Shown: positions 32,835 through 46,086, numbered from the stretch's first letter. The stretch is DNA of 64,000 bases from Aquatica leii (GCA_035610365.1 CM069432.1:2480001-2544000), one strand, 5' to 3'. Notes: generated by a model not told the origin, from the sequence alone. Program-made: numbers and translations.

Positions 32835-34936
32835 CCTGCGTCTAGCACTTTTGGCGCCCTTGTGCAAATTTAAAATAACGCCCCAAATTTGTATTACGTT
32901 CATATGTGAGTATAGATATGGGTTTAGTTAGGTATTATTATCCACTATTGAAAAATAATTTTAAAAAGTATTTTTTTAAATTTATTTTCATTTTTATATT
33001 TTACAAGTACAAACCATAAGCCACACAAGTATTTTTTCATTGAGGTACATAACATAATTATAAACTTATGGAAAACAGAAATATATTCTAACAGTATTAC
33101 AACTCAAAACTTTTGTATTTTAGTTTCGAATGTACTATATAATACAAAAGCACAAGATATAAAAAAAAATATTTAAAACATTAAAAATACTCGTCTCTAT
33201 ATTACAGGACGAAACTGATCGACAAATAAAAACAAAACAATATATTATTTTAATAATGGAACATGTCACCTTTTCAAGGTTAATATCCAGGTATTACGCA
33301 TTGTTATTAATATTTTAGCTAAGTCAATTGAGCTTTCCGTGCTTTAATTTTTGCAAATTGTTTAATTAAATCTTCGGTGTCTAATTCTTTTAGCTGGTCG
33401 GTTTCTATTGAAATGATAGCTTAGTCGGTTTTGCCCCATGGTCGATCTTAAATAATTTTTTATTATTTTGAGTTTTCAAAAGATTGTATTATGTTCGTCT
33501 TCGGAAAAGAATCCACTAAGTTGTTAATTGTTATATAATTTAAAGTTTCTTCTGAAGACGTAATAACTTTTTCATCAAAATTTTGTAAATATTGCAATTC
33601 TTCAACAAGTTTCATGGCAATTATGTCTCGTTCATTGCGAGTTTTGTTGTTTAATAAATTTTCAACTTTTTGACTAATGTTCGTATTCAAAATAATTTTT
33701 AAATTTATTATATTCAATAAAAACACGAAATTATTAGAGTAAGAAGAAGTAAGTAATTGCAATCTCTCGTCCACTGATGTTATGATTACATCTAGAGCAT
33801 TAAAAAACAATCAACTTTAAACTTTAAAGTTTCGTCATGAATCGGTTCATCGTCACATTCATAACCAATTTTTTTTTATTTTTCGCGGTCTTAGACCTCT
33901 TTGTTTTTTGAATTTAGGTTTTACGTCTAAGTTGGATGCTATTTCTTTAGCATCAAGCAATAGATCATTAAAACCTTTATCGGAGCGGTAAGCTTTCAAA
34001 AAATTATTCAAATTATTTAAATGAATACAACACTGAGCAACATCAAAGTTCGGTTTTTGAATAATTTTACCAAGAATGTTAACTTTACTTAAAATATTAT
34101 AACACAATATAATAATGCAAATGAACTCCAAACTTTGCAATTTTTTGGCCAACGATGCAGCCAAATTTTTTCCGTTATTTTCAAAGTTTCCTTCGCTTAT
34201 TTCAAACAAAGCATCATAGACCACCCAAGTTGATACCTTAAAAGAGTTATTGTATCTATTCTACTAGACTATCGAGTATCCAAAAAAGGTTTTAAAGTTA
34301 AATTTGTTACATTAGATAAATTCGATTTCAGAATTGACTAGCGTTTAGTAGAAGCTGGAAAAAATACAAACAGTTCTTGTACTAAAGAAAAAAAATTGAT
34401 GCTCAAAGTATTCGATTTTGCGGCATCATTGACGACTAAATTTAGGGCATGGTTGCAACAAGGAACAAAGAAAGCTCGCGGATTAAAATTCAAATTTTTT
34501 TTGTCGACCATTATGCCTACCACGCATATTTTCCCCATTTCCGTAACCCTGACCCCGCAAATCGTTGATATTTAAATCTTTCTATAACGTCAACAAAAAA
34601 AATTTTTTCAAGCCTTCACCCGACACATCATCTATAAGACAAAATAATAAAAAATGTTCTTCTATACTAATTCCCGTGCTCTTTAAATTACCAAATTTTA
34701 TACAAACTGAAATTTATTCTTGGTGACTAGAGTCAGGAGTGCAGTCTAATAATATGGAATAATATTTTGCTTTTTTAGTTAGTTCTAATTTTAGATTTGA
34801 TATTTTCACTGATCAAGTTGATTACTTCATTTTGTATTTTATCCCCAAGATAGTTTTTGTGATCTTTTATTCGAGAGCGTTTTGTATGTTCGGACATAAT
34901 CGGGTCGAATTTGGAAATCATTACTTTGCATTTTAA
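32835..34936 (-). mobile_element. hAT element of the DUF4371 (ZMYM1-like) type, truncated
   Basis: The left border (CAGGCCTGCGTCTAGCAC, then GGCGCCC and ACGCCCC) resembles ends of this group. The coding region on the minus strand is broken, and its N-terminal part is cut at the TTAA at 34933-34936 where a piggyBac-like element starts. I could not find the continuation on the far side. Confidence 0.65.
33310..34936 (-). pseudogene. DUF4371/hAT transposase remnant
   Basis: From the N-terminal side: MISKFDPIMSEHTKRSR and LGDKIQNEVINLISENIKSK; then YYSILLDCTPDSSHQE near 34730, LRGQGYGNGENMRGRHNG near 34550, RAFFVPCCNHALNLVVNDAA (34338-34538), NNGKNLAASLAKKLQSLEFI (33859-34224), a central part 33463-33810, and at about 33320-33410 the end ISIETDQLKELDTEDLIKQF. 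These match the DUF4371 plus hAT dimerisation layout of zinc finger MYM-type 1-like transposases. Many shifts and stops. Confidence 0.8.
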
Positions 34937-37150
34937 CACGTTAACGACCGTAAGCACCATATAGATGCGCACCGTGGTTTTTGTACAGACCACGTGATGC
35001 TATTTGGCCACACAGAACGTTTGCGTTATAAGCGGTGTGGGTTTTTCGGGGACGCAGCAGCAATGTATTTCAATGCAGATTTCAAAGGATCTGGTCCCTG
35101 TAGAATAAGATATGGTCTTGGGTTGATATATTTTTTTAAATTTATTTATATAATAGGTAAGTAATAAATAAACATTAAAATTCTTGATTGATGTTATGGA
35201 TTCGTGTTTTACTTAATGTGTTATTGCATTTTCACCTCGCTTCTCACCTTCGTACTACGAAACGTTACTGTAAATATATTATAAAACCGTTCACGACTAA
35301 TTAGACACGAAAATTGTTTGTGGTTCGGTTAAGTTTTGATGTGAGCATTAGTGATTTTTTGTGTTTCTATCCGCTCCAATCAGGTGAACAACTTTGACAA
35401 ATATTGGAAGACAGTGACTTTGAATGTAGTGAGATCGGAAGCACTTTTGACGATTCAGATGCGGATACCTTATATCAAGAATCTGACAGTGAGGGCAGTA
35501 GAACTAGTAATGAAGATCTGTTACTACGTAAAAGAAGAAAGATCAATTAGGAATTTACACCTGCAACCAGTAGTTCTTCTGATTTACCCAAACGACATGA
35601 CCAAGACAATGTTGATATTCCTGATACCCCGTTTACACCACGAAATGATCGTATAATGTGGAGCGAAGTTACAAATTCTGCACACTAAACCAATTTGTAT
35701 TTTCTGCAAAACCAGGATTTTGTAAGCAAGAAATAGAGAAGCTCACAGGCCAAAAACCTATTGATTCCTTTTTGTTATTTTTCGACGACGCTAGTAACTG
35801 AAACTAATAGGTATGCGGAGCAGCAAATCGTAATAGGCATTTGCAACGACTCCATCAGGAACCATTCTATTTTGTCTAAATGGCATGATACGAATGCAAA
35901 CGAACTGATGCGGTTTTTTGCTCTTACAATTTGGATGGGACTCAATAAAAAACCTACACTTAGAGATTACTACAGTAAAAAAGTTCTCTACGAAAGTGAC
36001 ATTCCAAAGTTAAGCGGAATAAGTAGGAATCGCTTTGAAGCATTACTACACTTTGTGCATATTTCCGACAATGAAAACTGTCCTACTAGTGACAGACTGT
36101 ATAAGATTTCTCCACTTGTACAAATTTTATGCAGAAAATTTAAGTTTTCTTCAATATATCCCTGCGAAGAGACATAAATATGGAGTAAAACTTTTTAAGC
36201 TTTGTGTTGATGGCGGTTACACTTATGTTGTTAAAATATATGGTAGAAGAGATGGGGCACAAACATCTGATAAACCATTAGCATCAAGAGTTGTTATGGA
36301 ACTGATGGAACCTTTGCTCAATACCGGAAGAACTCTATACACTGATGATTTTTACACAAGTGTGAGTTTGGCTTATGAACTAAATAATAAACGTACCCAC
36401 TTAGTTGGCACACTTCGACAAAACCGGAAACTTAACCCAAAAGGTGTTACAAGTGCCAAATTGAAAAAAGGGGAAATGAAAATGCAAAAAAGCGATACAA
36501 AAGTAATTGTAAGTAAATGGAAGAATAAAAGGGACGTCTTGTTCCTAACAACTAGAGCTGTTCCGGAAATGGTTGCGGTAATAACCAAAAGAGGTTTGGT
36601 ATCAAAACCGTCAACAATAGTTGAGTACAATACAGCCAAGGGATTTATTGACATCTCGGACCAGAGTGCATCTTACCGTTCACCAGTACGTCGCAGCATC
36701 AAGTGGTATAGAAAAATCTTAATTGAACTTCTGACTAACACAGCTCTGATAAATGCTTTGGTTGTGTAGTACAAACAAAAAAATGAGTATTGTCGAATTT
36801 CGCGAAAGTATCGTTTGCTCCTTGTTAGATACGGCCAATCAACCAGTAGATGAAGAAGTTCTACATGTCGTACAACAGAAGGAAACTCGAGGAAAATGTT
36901 CCAGCTGCTACAAAAAATATTCCGAAAGAGAGGTTCGCCGAGCAGCAATAAAGAACGCGAAAAAAATATACTCATTCTGTCCAGGGTGTTCCGAAAACAT
37001 AACCTACATGAGTGTTGTTTTTTCAAAAGACTGTTACGCCCTGAGCAAATTTTCCTAAATCCGGTACTGTTTGATTCGTTTAAGTTATACGTGTTGGAAT
37101 CTGCTGTTGCTGCTAATCTCACGCTTTATTTCGTTGCATTTTAAAGGTTG
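34937..37150 (+). mobile_element. piggyBac-like DNA transposon, right end unresolved
   Basis: The left end is TTAA (34933-34936) followed by CACGTTAACGACCG, in the style of piggyBac-family termini. The gene lies in plus orientation behind about 450 bp of non-coding sequence. No matching right terminus was found near 37150, so the end is either lost or too diverged to see. Confidence 0.7.
35392..37058 (+). pseudogene. piggyBac-like transposase, broken
   Basis: An acidic N-terminus (LEDSDFECSEIG, ESDSEGSRTSNEDLL) precedes 35761-36177 with LMRFFALTIWMGLNKKP. After a frame jump near 36165, where the IDE-x-M motif region is deleted, the catalytic part reads YIPAKRHKYGVKLFKLC. It keeps Asp in LCVDGGYTYVVKIYG, LYTDDFYTSVSLA and GFIDISDQSASYRS, the three positions expected of piggyBac, plus KWKNKRDVLFLTTR. 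A last shift near 36765 leads to the C-terminal Cys-rich domain (GKCSSCYKKYS, FCPGCSENITY), a RING-like DNA-binding module of this family. Confidence 0.87.
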
Positions 37151-38988
37151 ATAATTTGTAATATATGATTAATTAAGAGCATATTATCTTCGCTTAATAC
37201 GTGGTTAAATTCTGCTTTTCTGCAAGTCCTTATCAATATCCTTGTTTAAAATATCAGTTACTCGAGCGCTCTCACCAGTTTGCTGACAAATTTATTTTGT
37301 TATCTTCTGAGGTCATATGACCCTAGGTATTTCGTTTCCTTCTTTAAGCAGTTCTTGAGAAACTCTTGTTGAGATCACTTCAAAAATTTACTGTACCTTG
37401 GAAGTACTAACGTTTACTTAAACACGGTGATTTTACCGGATATTACGTTCAAACCTTCCTAACTTTTAGTATATCTACGGAACCTGTTTCTTTCCTAAAA
37501 TTACTTAAAATCGTATATTTACGGCTATAAGTTACTTTAAATTTTCAAAGTGTACTTAGTTTCCTTAACGCTGGATTACTATACCCAGGTAAAGTATTTA
37601 GTTTTTGCTTTATTTAGTTAATCTAACTTCGCTTCTCTCCCTTCCTCTTTATAGCGTTTTTCTTCCGACGAAATTGTTCTAATTCTTATAAACGTCTTCT
37701 CCAACGGATTGTTTCCCCCACGTGTGAGAGTTCCTTCAACTACCAAAATACTCCGTTCATCTGTAAACTCTACTAACGCTACGCTGAGAAGTCAACTTCG
37801 ATTGCACCAACTAACGCTAAGTGAAAAACCAACCGTTAACCTTCGTTTTATTGTGAATTAATTCATATTTGTGCAAATCTCAAAGATTTGATTTTCTACA
37901 TTGAACTTTTAATCAAAATCCTACTTGCTTAATCAACTTTAGAAATTCAAGAACTTTTCCTTATACTTTAAAATTTTACAATTTTTTTTTGCTATTTAAA
38001 ATTCACTTTTGTTATTTAAAGTTTGGCTTAATTTACTTGACTTAATTTCTCTTTGTTTCTATAAGAATTTGTTATCTGATTTACCTTGAAATTTGTTGAC
38101 TTATAACGTAATTGTAACTGACCTATTAACCTACATAAATCTGGTTACGCATCCCCTAATCTACGAGATAGTAAACTTGAACCTAACTTTAATTCTCGGC
38201 TGTTATTTGCCGACGGTCAATTGTTTGTTTTAAATATTTTATTTAAGGAAACTTCGACTGGAAATACCGTGCACGGAGTTTCATCAGCGAAGTAATAAAG
38301 GTAAGATTTTGTATTTCAAATTGTAATTACTGTCTTGTCGAATCCCGATCGCTGCCCCAATTTTTTTTTCTTTTTGTTTGTTTTGCGAACCTAACGTAAT
38401 TAAATTATTTTTACTACTTTTGTTTTAACACAAGGTAATTTAGATCCTGTATTTTTGTAATATTTAAAATCCATTATTGATTGTTTTACTCAACTTCGCA
38501 CATATTTTGTTTGCATAATTCAAAATTGAATATTTTATTGATTATTTTGTAAATTTCCATTTATTCTAAATTCATTATATTTACATCAAATTTACTGATT
38601 GCTATTTATTGCTTAAACTCTCCCGTTCTCTTTCAGCAACCCTTCGCTACTACTAGAGCCCTGTTAAACTTTTACAATTTACCACGACATCTCTGATTTA
38701 AATATTCCCCTCACAATTTCTAACCCACCCCATTTTGCCTACAAGAACCGAGTTACTGCGGCTATCACTTCATTTAAATTTAGTTATCCCTAACTCTTAC
38801 CGTAACAAGACATACATCTTTCCTAAAAAAAGTAATTTGCATTACATTGTGATGTTACTGTCCTTTGATAATAAGAATACTGTTATATTTTATTTTTAGG
38901 TTTTGACATAAAAAAATGTTACGTATTTTTATTTTATTGATGTTTTGCAAAGAAAAAAAAAATAATAATCTAATAATAATAAAAACAA
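37151..38988. other. No recognisable gene
   Basis: About 1.8 kb of somewhat less AT-rich sequence. At 38290-38307 a stretch ends ...AGTAATAAAGGTAAG, a good splice-donor match, but I find no coding exon or acceptor partner. It may hold the lost piggyBac end or an unrecognised LTR. Confidence 0.45.
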
Positions 38989-39490
38989 CTGTACATACAT
39001 ATTACGTATGTATTTAGTATTAACATATAGTATGTTACCACTTTGAAAGATAAATTAAGAAAATCAGAAATCCACAACGGTACAGCTGCGTGTTTTTTTA
39101 AGAATTTCCAATACACACTCTCATTTGTTTGTTTTTTTCCATAGAATTTTAATGTTTACATATAAGAAACAAATTTTAAAAAAATATTTTGGAATTAAAC
39201 TACATATTTTGGCCGGTCACATATATAAATATGTATGTGTGTCAATATTTACTTATTTACGACCTTGCTAGGAATTGATTATTCTTTTATAAATACATAT
39301 ATCTTACCAAATAACTTTACAAAAAAAATAAAAAAATTGTACTTTTGTCCATTGGTCGTTATACTGTGGGCCAGTTCGGATTACTGGAATGTTCGGATTA
39401 CGGAAGTTCGGATTATGGATATTGCACTGTACATACTTCTCTATATTAAAATTAAAATTTTGTATTATTGCTAAAGTAGGACCAGTAAAT
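38989..39490. repeat. Repeat R3, copy 2 (pogo-like end)
   Basis: Second copy of 9639-10115, with the same triple GTTCGGATTACGG-like motif and the same internal frame (39235-39474). Past 39490 a further short match (AACATTCATAACATTCCCCTTC near 39639) corresponds to 10109-10137, so this copy has an insertion or the other a deletion. Confidence 0.6.
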
Positions 39491-42088
39491 TTTTACACAT
39501 CACAGTCGAATGTACGTAGAGATAAATCGCATAACAATTTGTTATTATTATTCGTTGTATAATATTTTATTTTAACATTTTTTGTCATGTTACTTTCAAA
39601 TATCCTCAAAGTTCGATCATATCAAAACCTTAAGTAACATTCATAACATTCCCCTTCGAAAACTTATTTGCCACAATAAACTTCAATTTTATACCGAAGT
39701 AGTAAACCAAATTTTAAGATTTATTACGTAGTCAATTGTTTCAATTTTTAATAACGTTGTTCAAAATTATAAATAGTAAATTTATTTACTTTGAAATAAT
39801 TAATGTAGTCAACTACCGCGAAACCATTTTTTAGTAATTACACACTGATCGAATTTGGTAGTAACGTCTATAGCGATAATCCTTTCGATTAATTTAACCT
39901 ATTGATAACTAAAAGCTATACCACTTAAAATACCCGGTAATGTAATAGTAATGGTTATACTCGTTCCGAGATTGTTAATTTATTTCATTCGGGGGTGTGA
40001 ATGACAGCATGCACTTATCCACGCCCCATATTGTTATCGAAGCGATAAAAAGAAGTAATAAAAAGAGTATCGTATTTGACAGCAAACTCAGGTGAAAAAA
40101 GAACTAAATATTCCGTCGTTTGTTATCTAAAAAACCCTTGTTAGTGAAACATTAAAATTGTGGGAAAGTTTTAAAGAATGTTTTGTTTTATGCAAGCAAA
40201 ACGTTTTTTGCATGAATTAAAAATGATTTATCAGCATAATGCTGTAGGTCGTTGTCAACAAGTTTTTGTATGTCGATGAATCGATAATTCTTGCTAATTA
40301 CCGGTTAAAATCTCTAATTACCATCAACGAAGCGCCCTCCATATCTTTAAGGAAGCAGCCGTATAATTTATTGATCTTTTACAGTCGTTTAGTTTTAATA
40401 GTTGATAACGCTATCCGAATCAACATTCTAACTACTGATTTATAACTCGAGTTAAGTCTAATTTAACTCCTGACCATTCATGTACTTCACTTTTCTTTAT
40501 TTAAGAGTTAACTCATTATATTAATGACTTATTTAAAATTTATGTCCGCGTATAGATTTATGTCTTTAAACTAAACTAGATGATATTAAAAGCAATCTTC
40601 AACTTGCATTAAAAGTTTTTCTCGAGATACTTTATATGATAATATGCATAATTATAGATGTTATATATTATGATGAGCCGTTTCGTTTACTAAAGATTTT
40701 TTGAAACAAGCTCGATGAGCGCGTGCCTACGGCTAAACAATAATTCTCATTATTTTTGTTGAGTTTTATTACACTCGACCTTTTTACTCATATTCATTAA
40801 AATGTACATACGTCCAATTGTAAATACTTTAACGTTCACCGACAAATTTCATTTCGAGGAATAATGAAAATTGTCAGTTTTTAAATATTTTGACATTTAA
40901 TAAGGACCAATTACAAAACCGGTTTAAATAGTGTTGACCAAAATAGAAAATTGATAGTTATAGCATTTTTTATGCATAGGTAAATGTCTACAAGATTTTT
41001 ATCTGAGCTAAATACAAATATAAATTTATTAAACCACCTAACGTTTTGATTTTTAACAATATTACGTTTTCGTTTATATTTTGATTTTTTAGATAAAGTA
41101 ATTAAAATTGATTAGATAAATCGCACGCTTATAAATTAGTAGCAAACTGAACTGTTAATCGTGGAGAGTTTAATGATAGATGAGGTTACAAATTACAAAT
41201 TTGTCTACATTCTGTTACACGGTTATAATTAAATAAACAAATTAAAATGTGTATAACAAAGTAATTTCCATTTGATGGCGCTGTACTAAAAATTTTTTGT
41301 GAAAGTTCAAAATACACAAAACAAAATAAATTATTTTTATTGCCAATGCTTGCGTTTTTCAAGGCTATAAAATGTTAAGCTTTATGGAAGTGCTAATGCA
41401 CGACCAATAAAAAAGTACAACCAATTAATAAAATTAATTTCTTGGTCAATAAAAGTAACACGTACATAAAATATATTTTTTTTTATTTGGAAAGTAATTT
41501 ACTAGTAAATCAGTTTTGGTATTGCGTTCGATGCAATTTAAAGAATTAGCGTGGATTAGAATTAAACATTCAATGTTTAACATGCTATTTGTATGTTGCC
41601 AAATTCTACTTTAGTACTTCGTACGTTAAATTATAGAGTATAGTGGATACACATATGAAAAAAAAGAACACTTTTTAAGTAGTAGAGTTAGTAGAACACT
41701 TTTGGGCTATGACCTATGGTAGACAACGTTGAGTAGAACGAGGAAGCTTAGCTGAACAACTATAGAAGCATTCAGCTAGTTTTGATATATGGCAAATTAA
41801 TGAATAGCAACTTTAATGTGTGGATATTTACAAAAAGTAACCGTTAGGTTTTAACACTCTAAAGTTGTAATTTTTCATTAAGTTTTAATCAGTAAACTTG
41901 GGATACAGCGAGGACCCAAAAAAATCGCTTAAAAACCTTTAAAAAAATGATTATTAAATATTCAACATTTGAAAAAAAAAATTGTTGAAAGCAATATTAT
42001 CTCGCGTCGTAGTTTTTATTGCAGATGCGTATACGATGTTGGAATAGTGGTAGTTAAGACTTCAGTACCTTTTAATTGCATCACCTAC
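39491..42088. other. Gene-free AT-rich DNA
   Basis: About 2.6 kb. No reading frame of note and no repeat that I can match within the window. Confidence 0.55.
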
Positions 42089-42183
42089 TGATGGAAATTG
42101 AACGCACCCCAATCTGTATAATTCTTTTTTAGGTTCGCCATGTATATGTAGCGACATCCGAATAATGTCAATGAACTGTAATG
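42089..42183 (+). repeat. Copia 5' LTR (shortened)
   Basis: Appears identical by eye to 45068-45162. Ends abruptly 105 bp before the gag ATG; the U5 and primer-site region were not recognised. Confidence 0.75.
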
Positions 42184-42287
42184 GTTCTCTATAAAGAAAT
42201 CTGAAATAATTCTGAAGTTTTGCCGAATAGTAAAAGTGAGGTTGAAACGATCGGCGGGAACGCATAGCACGTGTAAAAATTATCAAG

Positions 42288-42965
42288 ATGAGCTCAAATG
42301 TGTTTAATATCGAGAAGTTGAATGGACGAGACAATTTCGCTACGTGGAAATTCTGTATTAAAACATATCTGGAGCACGAGGGTTTATGGGAGTGCATAGA
42401 ATATAGCGCAAAAAGAATCGTTGACCCAGTAAAGGACGTAAAGGCCAAATCTAAACTTATTTTGCTGGTAAACACTCAAAACTATGTACATATTCAGGAG
42501 TGTAAGACTGCTAAAGAGTTGTGGGACAGTTTACATAAAGCTTTCGATGACAAAGGGTTAACTAGAAAAGTGGGCTTGTTGAAAGAGTTGATCAATACGT
42601 CACTTGAATCAAGCACCGGTGTAGAAGATTATGTAAGCAGAATTATGACTGCAGCTCATAAACTAAGAAACATTGGTTTCGTAGTGAACGATGAGTGGCT
42701 TGGCACGCTAATGCTAGCAGGCTTATCTGATGAATACAAACCCATGATAATGAGGTTAGAAAACTCGGGTGCAAGAATCAGTGCAGACTTTATAAAAACA
42801 AAATTGCTTCAAGAAGTGAAAACCAAAGATTCGAGCAGTGCATTTTATTCCAACCTAAAAAAGAGTCGTCAACAGAATAACCAACAGAAGCCGAAGCCAT
42901 CTGTAAAAAATAAAGGTCACCGATGTTATAATTGTAATGGCTTTGGACACTGCAAAGTTTTGTAA
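42288..42965 (+). pseudogene. Copia gag
   Basis: MSSNVFNIEKLNGRDNFATW is the standard gag start, followed by the UBN2-type helical region (LLKELINTSLESSTGVEDYV, LAGLSDEYKPM) and a zinc knuckle CYNCNGFGHC that is shifted out of frame at its last Cys; the continuation TAKFCKHPKKT lies in the next frame at 42937. About 220 residues, normal for Copia gag. A single indel separates it from the protease. Confidence 0.88.
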
Positions 42966-45080
42966 ACATCCAAAGAAAACAATGACCAAAGAAAATAATA
43001 AGCAAGAAAGTTTTGTTGCAGCTTTTCCAGTTTTCTCAGTTTTTCCAAGTAAAGAAAACGAGAAATGGTACATCGATAGTGGGTGTTCGGCGCAGATGGT
43101 TAGTAACAAAGATTTGATGTACAATGTTCGAGAAGCACCAGTAAAAACCATGACAGTAGCCAACAGAGAGCAATTGTCTGTGGAATGTATTGGAGATATC
43201 AATATTCAAATTACACAACAGGAAAAAATCCAGGTAAGAAATGTTCTTCATGTACCTGGATTAGCCTCCAATTTATTGTCAGTGAGCACAATTACAAAGA
43301 ATGGATATATGGTGTCATTTTATGAGAAAGGTTGTCACATAAAAAATGCGGATGGAAAATTGTTGTGCTCAGCTACTATGTTTTAGACACTTATGCAAAT
43401 GACGATGAAAGTGCACATTTGGTGTCTAATAAAGTTAATTTAAATGATATTAATTTGTGGCATCTTCGGATGGCCCATCTAAATGCTTCAGCAATATTTG
43501 GCAAGTTGTGGAATTATTCATCAGACCTCCACCCCATTTACCCCTCAAAAAAATGGCAGAACAAATAAATCGTACTTTAGTAGAAAAAACTAGGTGCATG
43601 ATGTTTCATGCAAATTTAGAGAAACCCATCTGGGCTGAAGCTATTGCCACAGCTGCATATATTGTAAATAGATCACCAACTAAAGTATTAGAAGATACTA
43701 CACCATATAAAATGTGGACGGGAAAAGAACCTAAACTGAATCACATCAGGATATTTGGTTCAAAGGTGATGGTTCATGTTCCAAAGGAAAGAAGACTAAA
43801 ATGGGGCAGGAAATCATCACAGATGATTTTCGTTGGTTACTGTGAAAATACGAAAGGATACCGCATAATGAATCCATTAACTCATTAGGTCACAAAGAGC
43901 AAGGATGTTATTTTCTTTGAAAGTATTAATGAATCTGGTGAATGTTCAATTACAGAGAACCCTATTGAAAGTCAAGTCAAGTGGATCAGTTATTGAGATG
44001 TATAGTGAAGGAGATCAAGTATGTCACTTACTGAAGTCTATCTATGGGCTCAACCAGGCGAGCAGATTGTGGAATATTAAGTTAAACAAAGTCTTGAAGG
44101 AAATGGGAATTGAGGAATCAAAGACCGATCCCTGTGTCTATTACGACATTATTAGAGGAATTTAGATTGCCGTTTGGGTTGATGATGTAATAATTTTCAG
44201 CTTTCAATCAGCAATTACTGAAGAAAAACCTATATTCGAAATTGAGTATAAGAGATCTTGGTCAAGCAAAACAATGCGTGGGCTTAAGTATAAATAGAGA
44301 AAAGGATACAATTACATTGGACCAGGAGAAGTATATAAACGAAATTCTCTCAAGATTCAGCATGACGGATTGTAAACCAGCAAAAACACCTGTAGAAGTT
44401 GGTTTGAAATTTGATAATAGCAATGAAGTTCGATACGATTGTCCCTATCAGCATGCCATAGGGTGCCTATTATTTGTAGGTCAAGGAACGACACCGGACA
44501 TCTCATACGCTGTGAATGCTCTCAGTCGATATAATAAGAAACCCAAATCTGAGCATTGGGCATTAAACATTATAAACTTACTTATACTTAAAATGGACAA
44601 AGTGAACTAACAGATGCGGATTGGGCGAGTGACATGTGCGACCGTAAATCGTGTACGGGATACATCTTTATACTACAGGGTAGTGCAGTGTCGTGGGCTT
44701 CGCGAAAACAACAAACTGTAGCCCTCTCTACAGCAGAAGCGAAATATATGGCTATTTCAGCAGCAGCGCAGGAGGCACTATGGCTACGGCAGCTGCAAGA
44801 AGAGATTGGGGAACAACGTGATCACACTCTAGTCATCTACAGCGATAACCAAAGTGCTATTAAAACTACATCTAATGATTGTTACCTACCCAGGTCCAAA
44901 CATATAGATATAAGATATCATTTTTTGAAAGAACATATCAATAATTTAAAGGTAAAATTTTGTTATGCACAAGGTAAAAGGAATGTTTATGATATTCTAA
45001 CTAAAGGTACAACTTTAGATAAACATTTGTTTTGTATATTAAAGATGGGATTGCGTTCTGGGGTGGGTGATGGAAATTGA
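42937..45080 (+). pseudogene. Copia pol: protease, integrase end, RT remnant, RNase H
   Basis: Frame 42937-43386 contains the protease WYIDSGCSAQMVSNK and LHVPGLASNLLSVSTI. LWHLRMAHLNASAI (pre-integrase) follows near 43460, then a jump to PQKNGRTNRTLVEKTRCMMF-like sequence: the integrase core with its first catalytic residues is deleted. 43457-43888 holds WAEAIATAAYIVNRSPTK and GYCENTKGYRIMNP. RT begins only at LLKSIYGLNQASRLWN (44029) and reaches WVDDVIIFS near 44180 (usually YVDD); its first half is missing. RNase H (44634-45080) is well preserved: SWASRKQQTVALSTAEAKYM, YSDNQSAIKTT, KHIDIRYHFLKEHI. Not autonomous. Confidence 0.87.
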
Positions 45081-45258
45081 ACGCACCCCAATCTGTATAA
45101 TTCTTTTTTAGGTTCGCCATGTATATGTAGCGACATCCGAATAATGTCAATGAACTGTAATGTGCAACAATTTGTTTTTCGCAGTATTTAATCTCCGAGT
45201 TAATCTCTTAATAAAACTTAATTATTACAGCTCTTTATTTGTAGAAAACCCTACACCT
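45068..45258 (+). repeat. Copia 3' LTR
   Basis: Begins with the 95 bp shared with the 5' side; extends over a polyadenylation-like ATAAAA near 45211. The right end near CCTACACCTACT is an estimate. Confidence 0.6.
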
Positions 45259-45829
45259 ACTATGTAATTGGCGTGCGTTTAAACATTAAAGTAAAGTCAT
45301 TGTTGTGTTGTTCTGCTTGAAAGTTAATTAGGCAACTCTTGTATCCCGAGTAACAGCGTTATGAATACACCACAACGTCCACGATTATGTAATGAAACTT
45401 TTATTTTAGATTTATTGCGTAGTGAGAGTTCGGATGAAGACAAAATATTTTTAAGACTGAAGAAGATTACTTAGAGGTTTAAGATTATTTTTCTGGCATG
45501 GAAAAAATAGAAGCACAACAAAACGAGATAGTGAAAAATGCTGAAAACAAACTGGCACCATAAACAGAATCTAGTGATAAAGAAAAAATCCCACTTGTAT
45601 ATTTATACATGGTAAAATATCAGTTTAATAACGTAATAAAAGAGTAATATTTATCCCTTTCGGTTTCGGAATGTACGATCACGAGTCGAGAACATTGTTT
45701 TGCGGAAAAAATATGATTTTTTTTACTTTGTGGTGAATACCAACATGAAGCTAGTAATTTAAGATTAATACAAAAACAAGGTTGGTAGAACCGAGCAAAG
45801 CGGACGATCGGAATCATCTTGGTGATGCA
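45259..45829. other. Spacer between Copia and Gypsy elements
   Basis: A short frame at 45361-45471 begins MNTPQRPRLCNETFILDLLR and has an acidic run, but I cannot assign it. GGTAGAACCGAGCAAA near 45784 resembles the complement of 59608-59625 (GGTAGAACCGAGAAAA), perhaps a shared repeat. Confidence 0.4.
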
Positions 45830-45962
45830 CGCGCATCGATCAACATCGCCGCTAAATATGTTGTAAGATTAAATGTGTAACTCTTTGAGAATTGATTAAT
45901 AAAGACAGAACTTACGACCAACGGTATTATATTCAGTCAAATAGTGGTTAACTACCCCATAA
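45830..45962 (+). repeat. Gypsy 5' LTR, right part
   Basis: Inferred as LTR because it ends at the primer site; it contains ATTAATAAAGACAG, a polyadenylation-signal-like stretch. The left end is not defined, as the 3' LTR is missing from the window. Confidence 0.45.
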
Positions 45963-45963
45963 G

Positions 45964-45981
45964 TGGCAACTCCCGACGTGA
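45964..45981 (+). other. Gypsy primer binding site
   Basis: TGGCAACTCCCGACGTGA, close to the TGGCGACCCCGACGTGAT type I recall for insect Gypsy elements. It lies 100 bp before the gag region. Confidence 0.6.
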
Positions 45982-46086
45982 TTAAAAAAAAGTGTCTCAG
46001 AGCGAAGAGCACGTGGTCGAACCAATACAAATCGACAGAATTAGCATCAAGCCGCCGTCGTTCATGACAAAACAAAATTTACTCAC

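Larger units (their letters stand above)
42089..45258 (+). mobile_element. Copia LTR retrotransposon, degenerate
   Basis: A 95-bp direct repeat (42089-42183 and 45068-45162) starting TGATGGAAATTGAACGCACC brackets a gag-pol region in Copia order. The left repeat loses identity after AACTGTAATG while the right continues into a sequence with AATAAA near 45211, so the 5' LTR seems shortened. Near identity of the 95 bp indicates that insertion was fairly recent despite the coding damage. Confidence 0.85.

Noticed and set aside
45361..45471. Short frame MNTPQRPRLCNE... as a gene start
   Set aside because: Only 37 codons before a stop; acidic end recalls piggyBac N-termini but this is too weak to claim.
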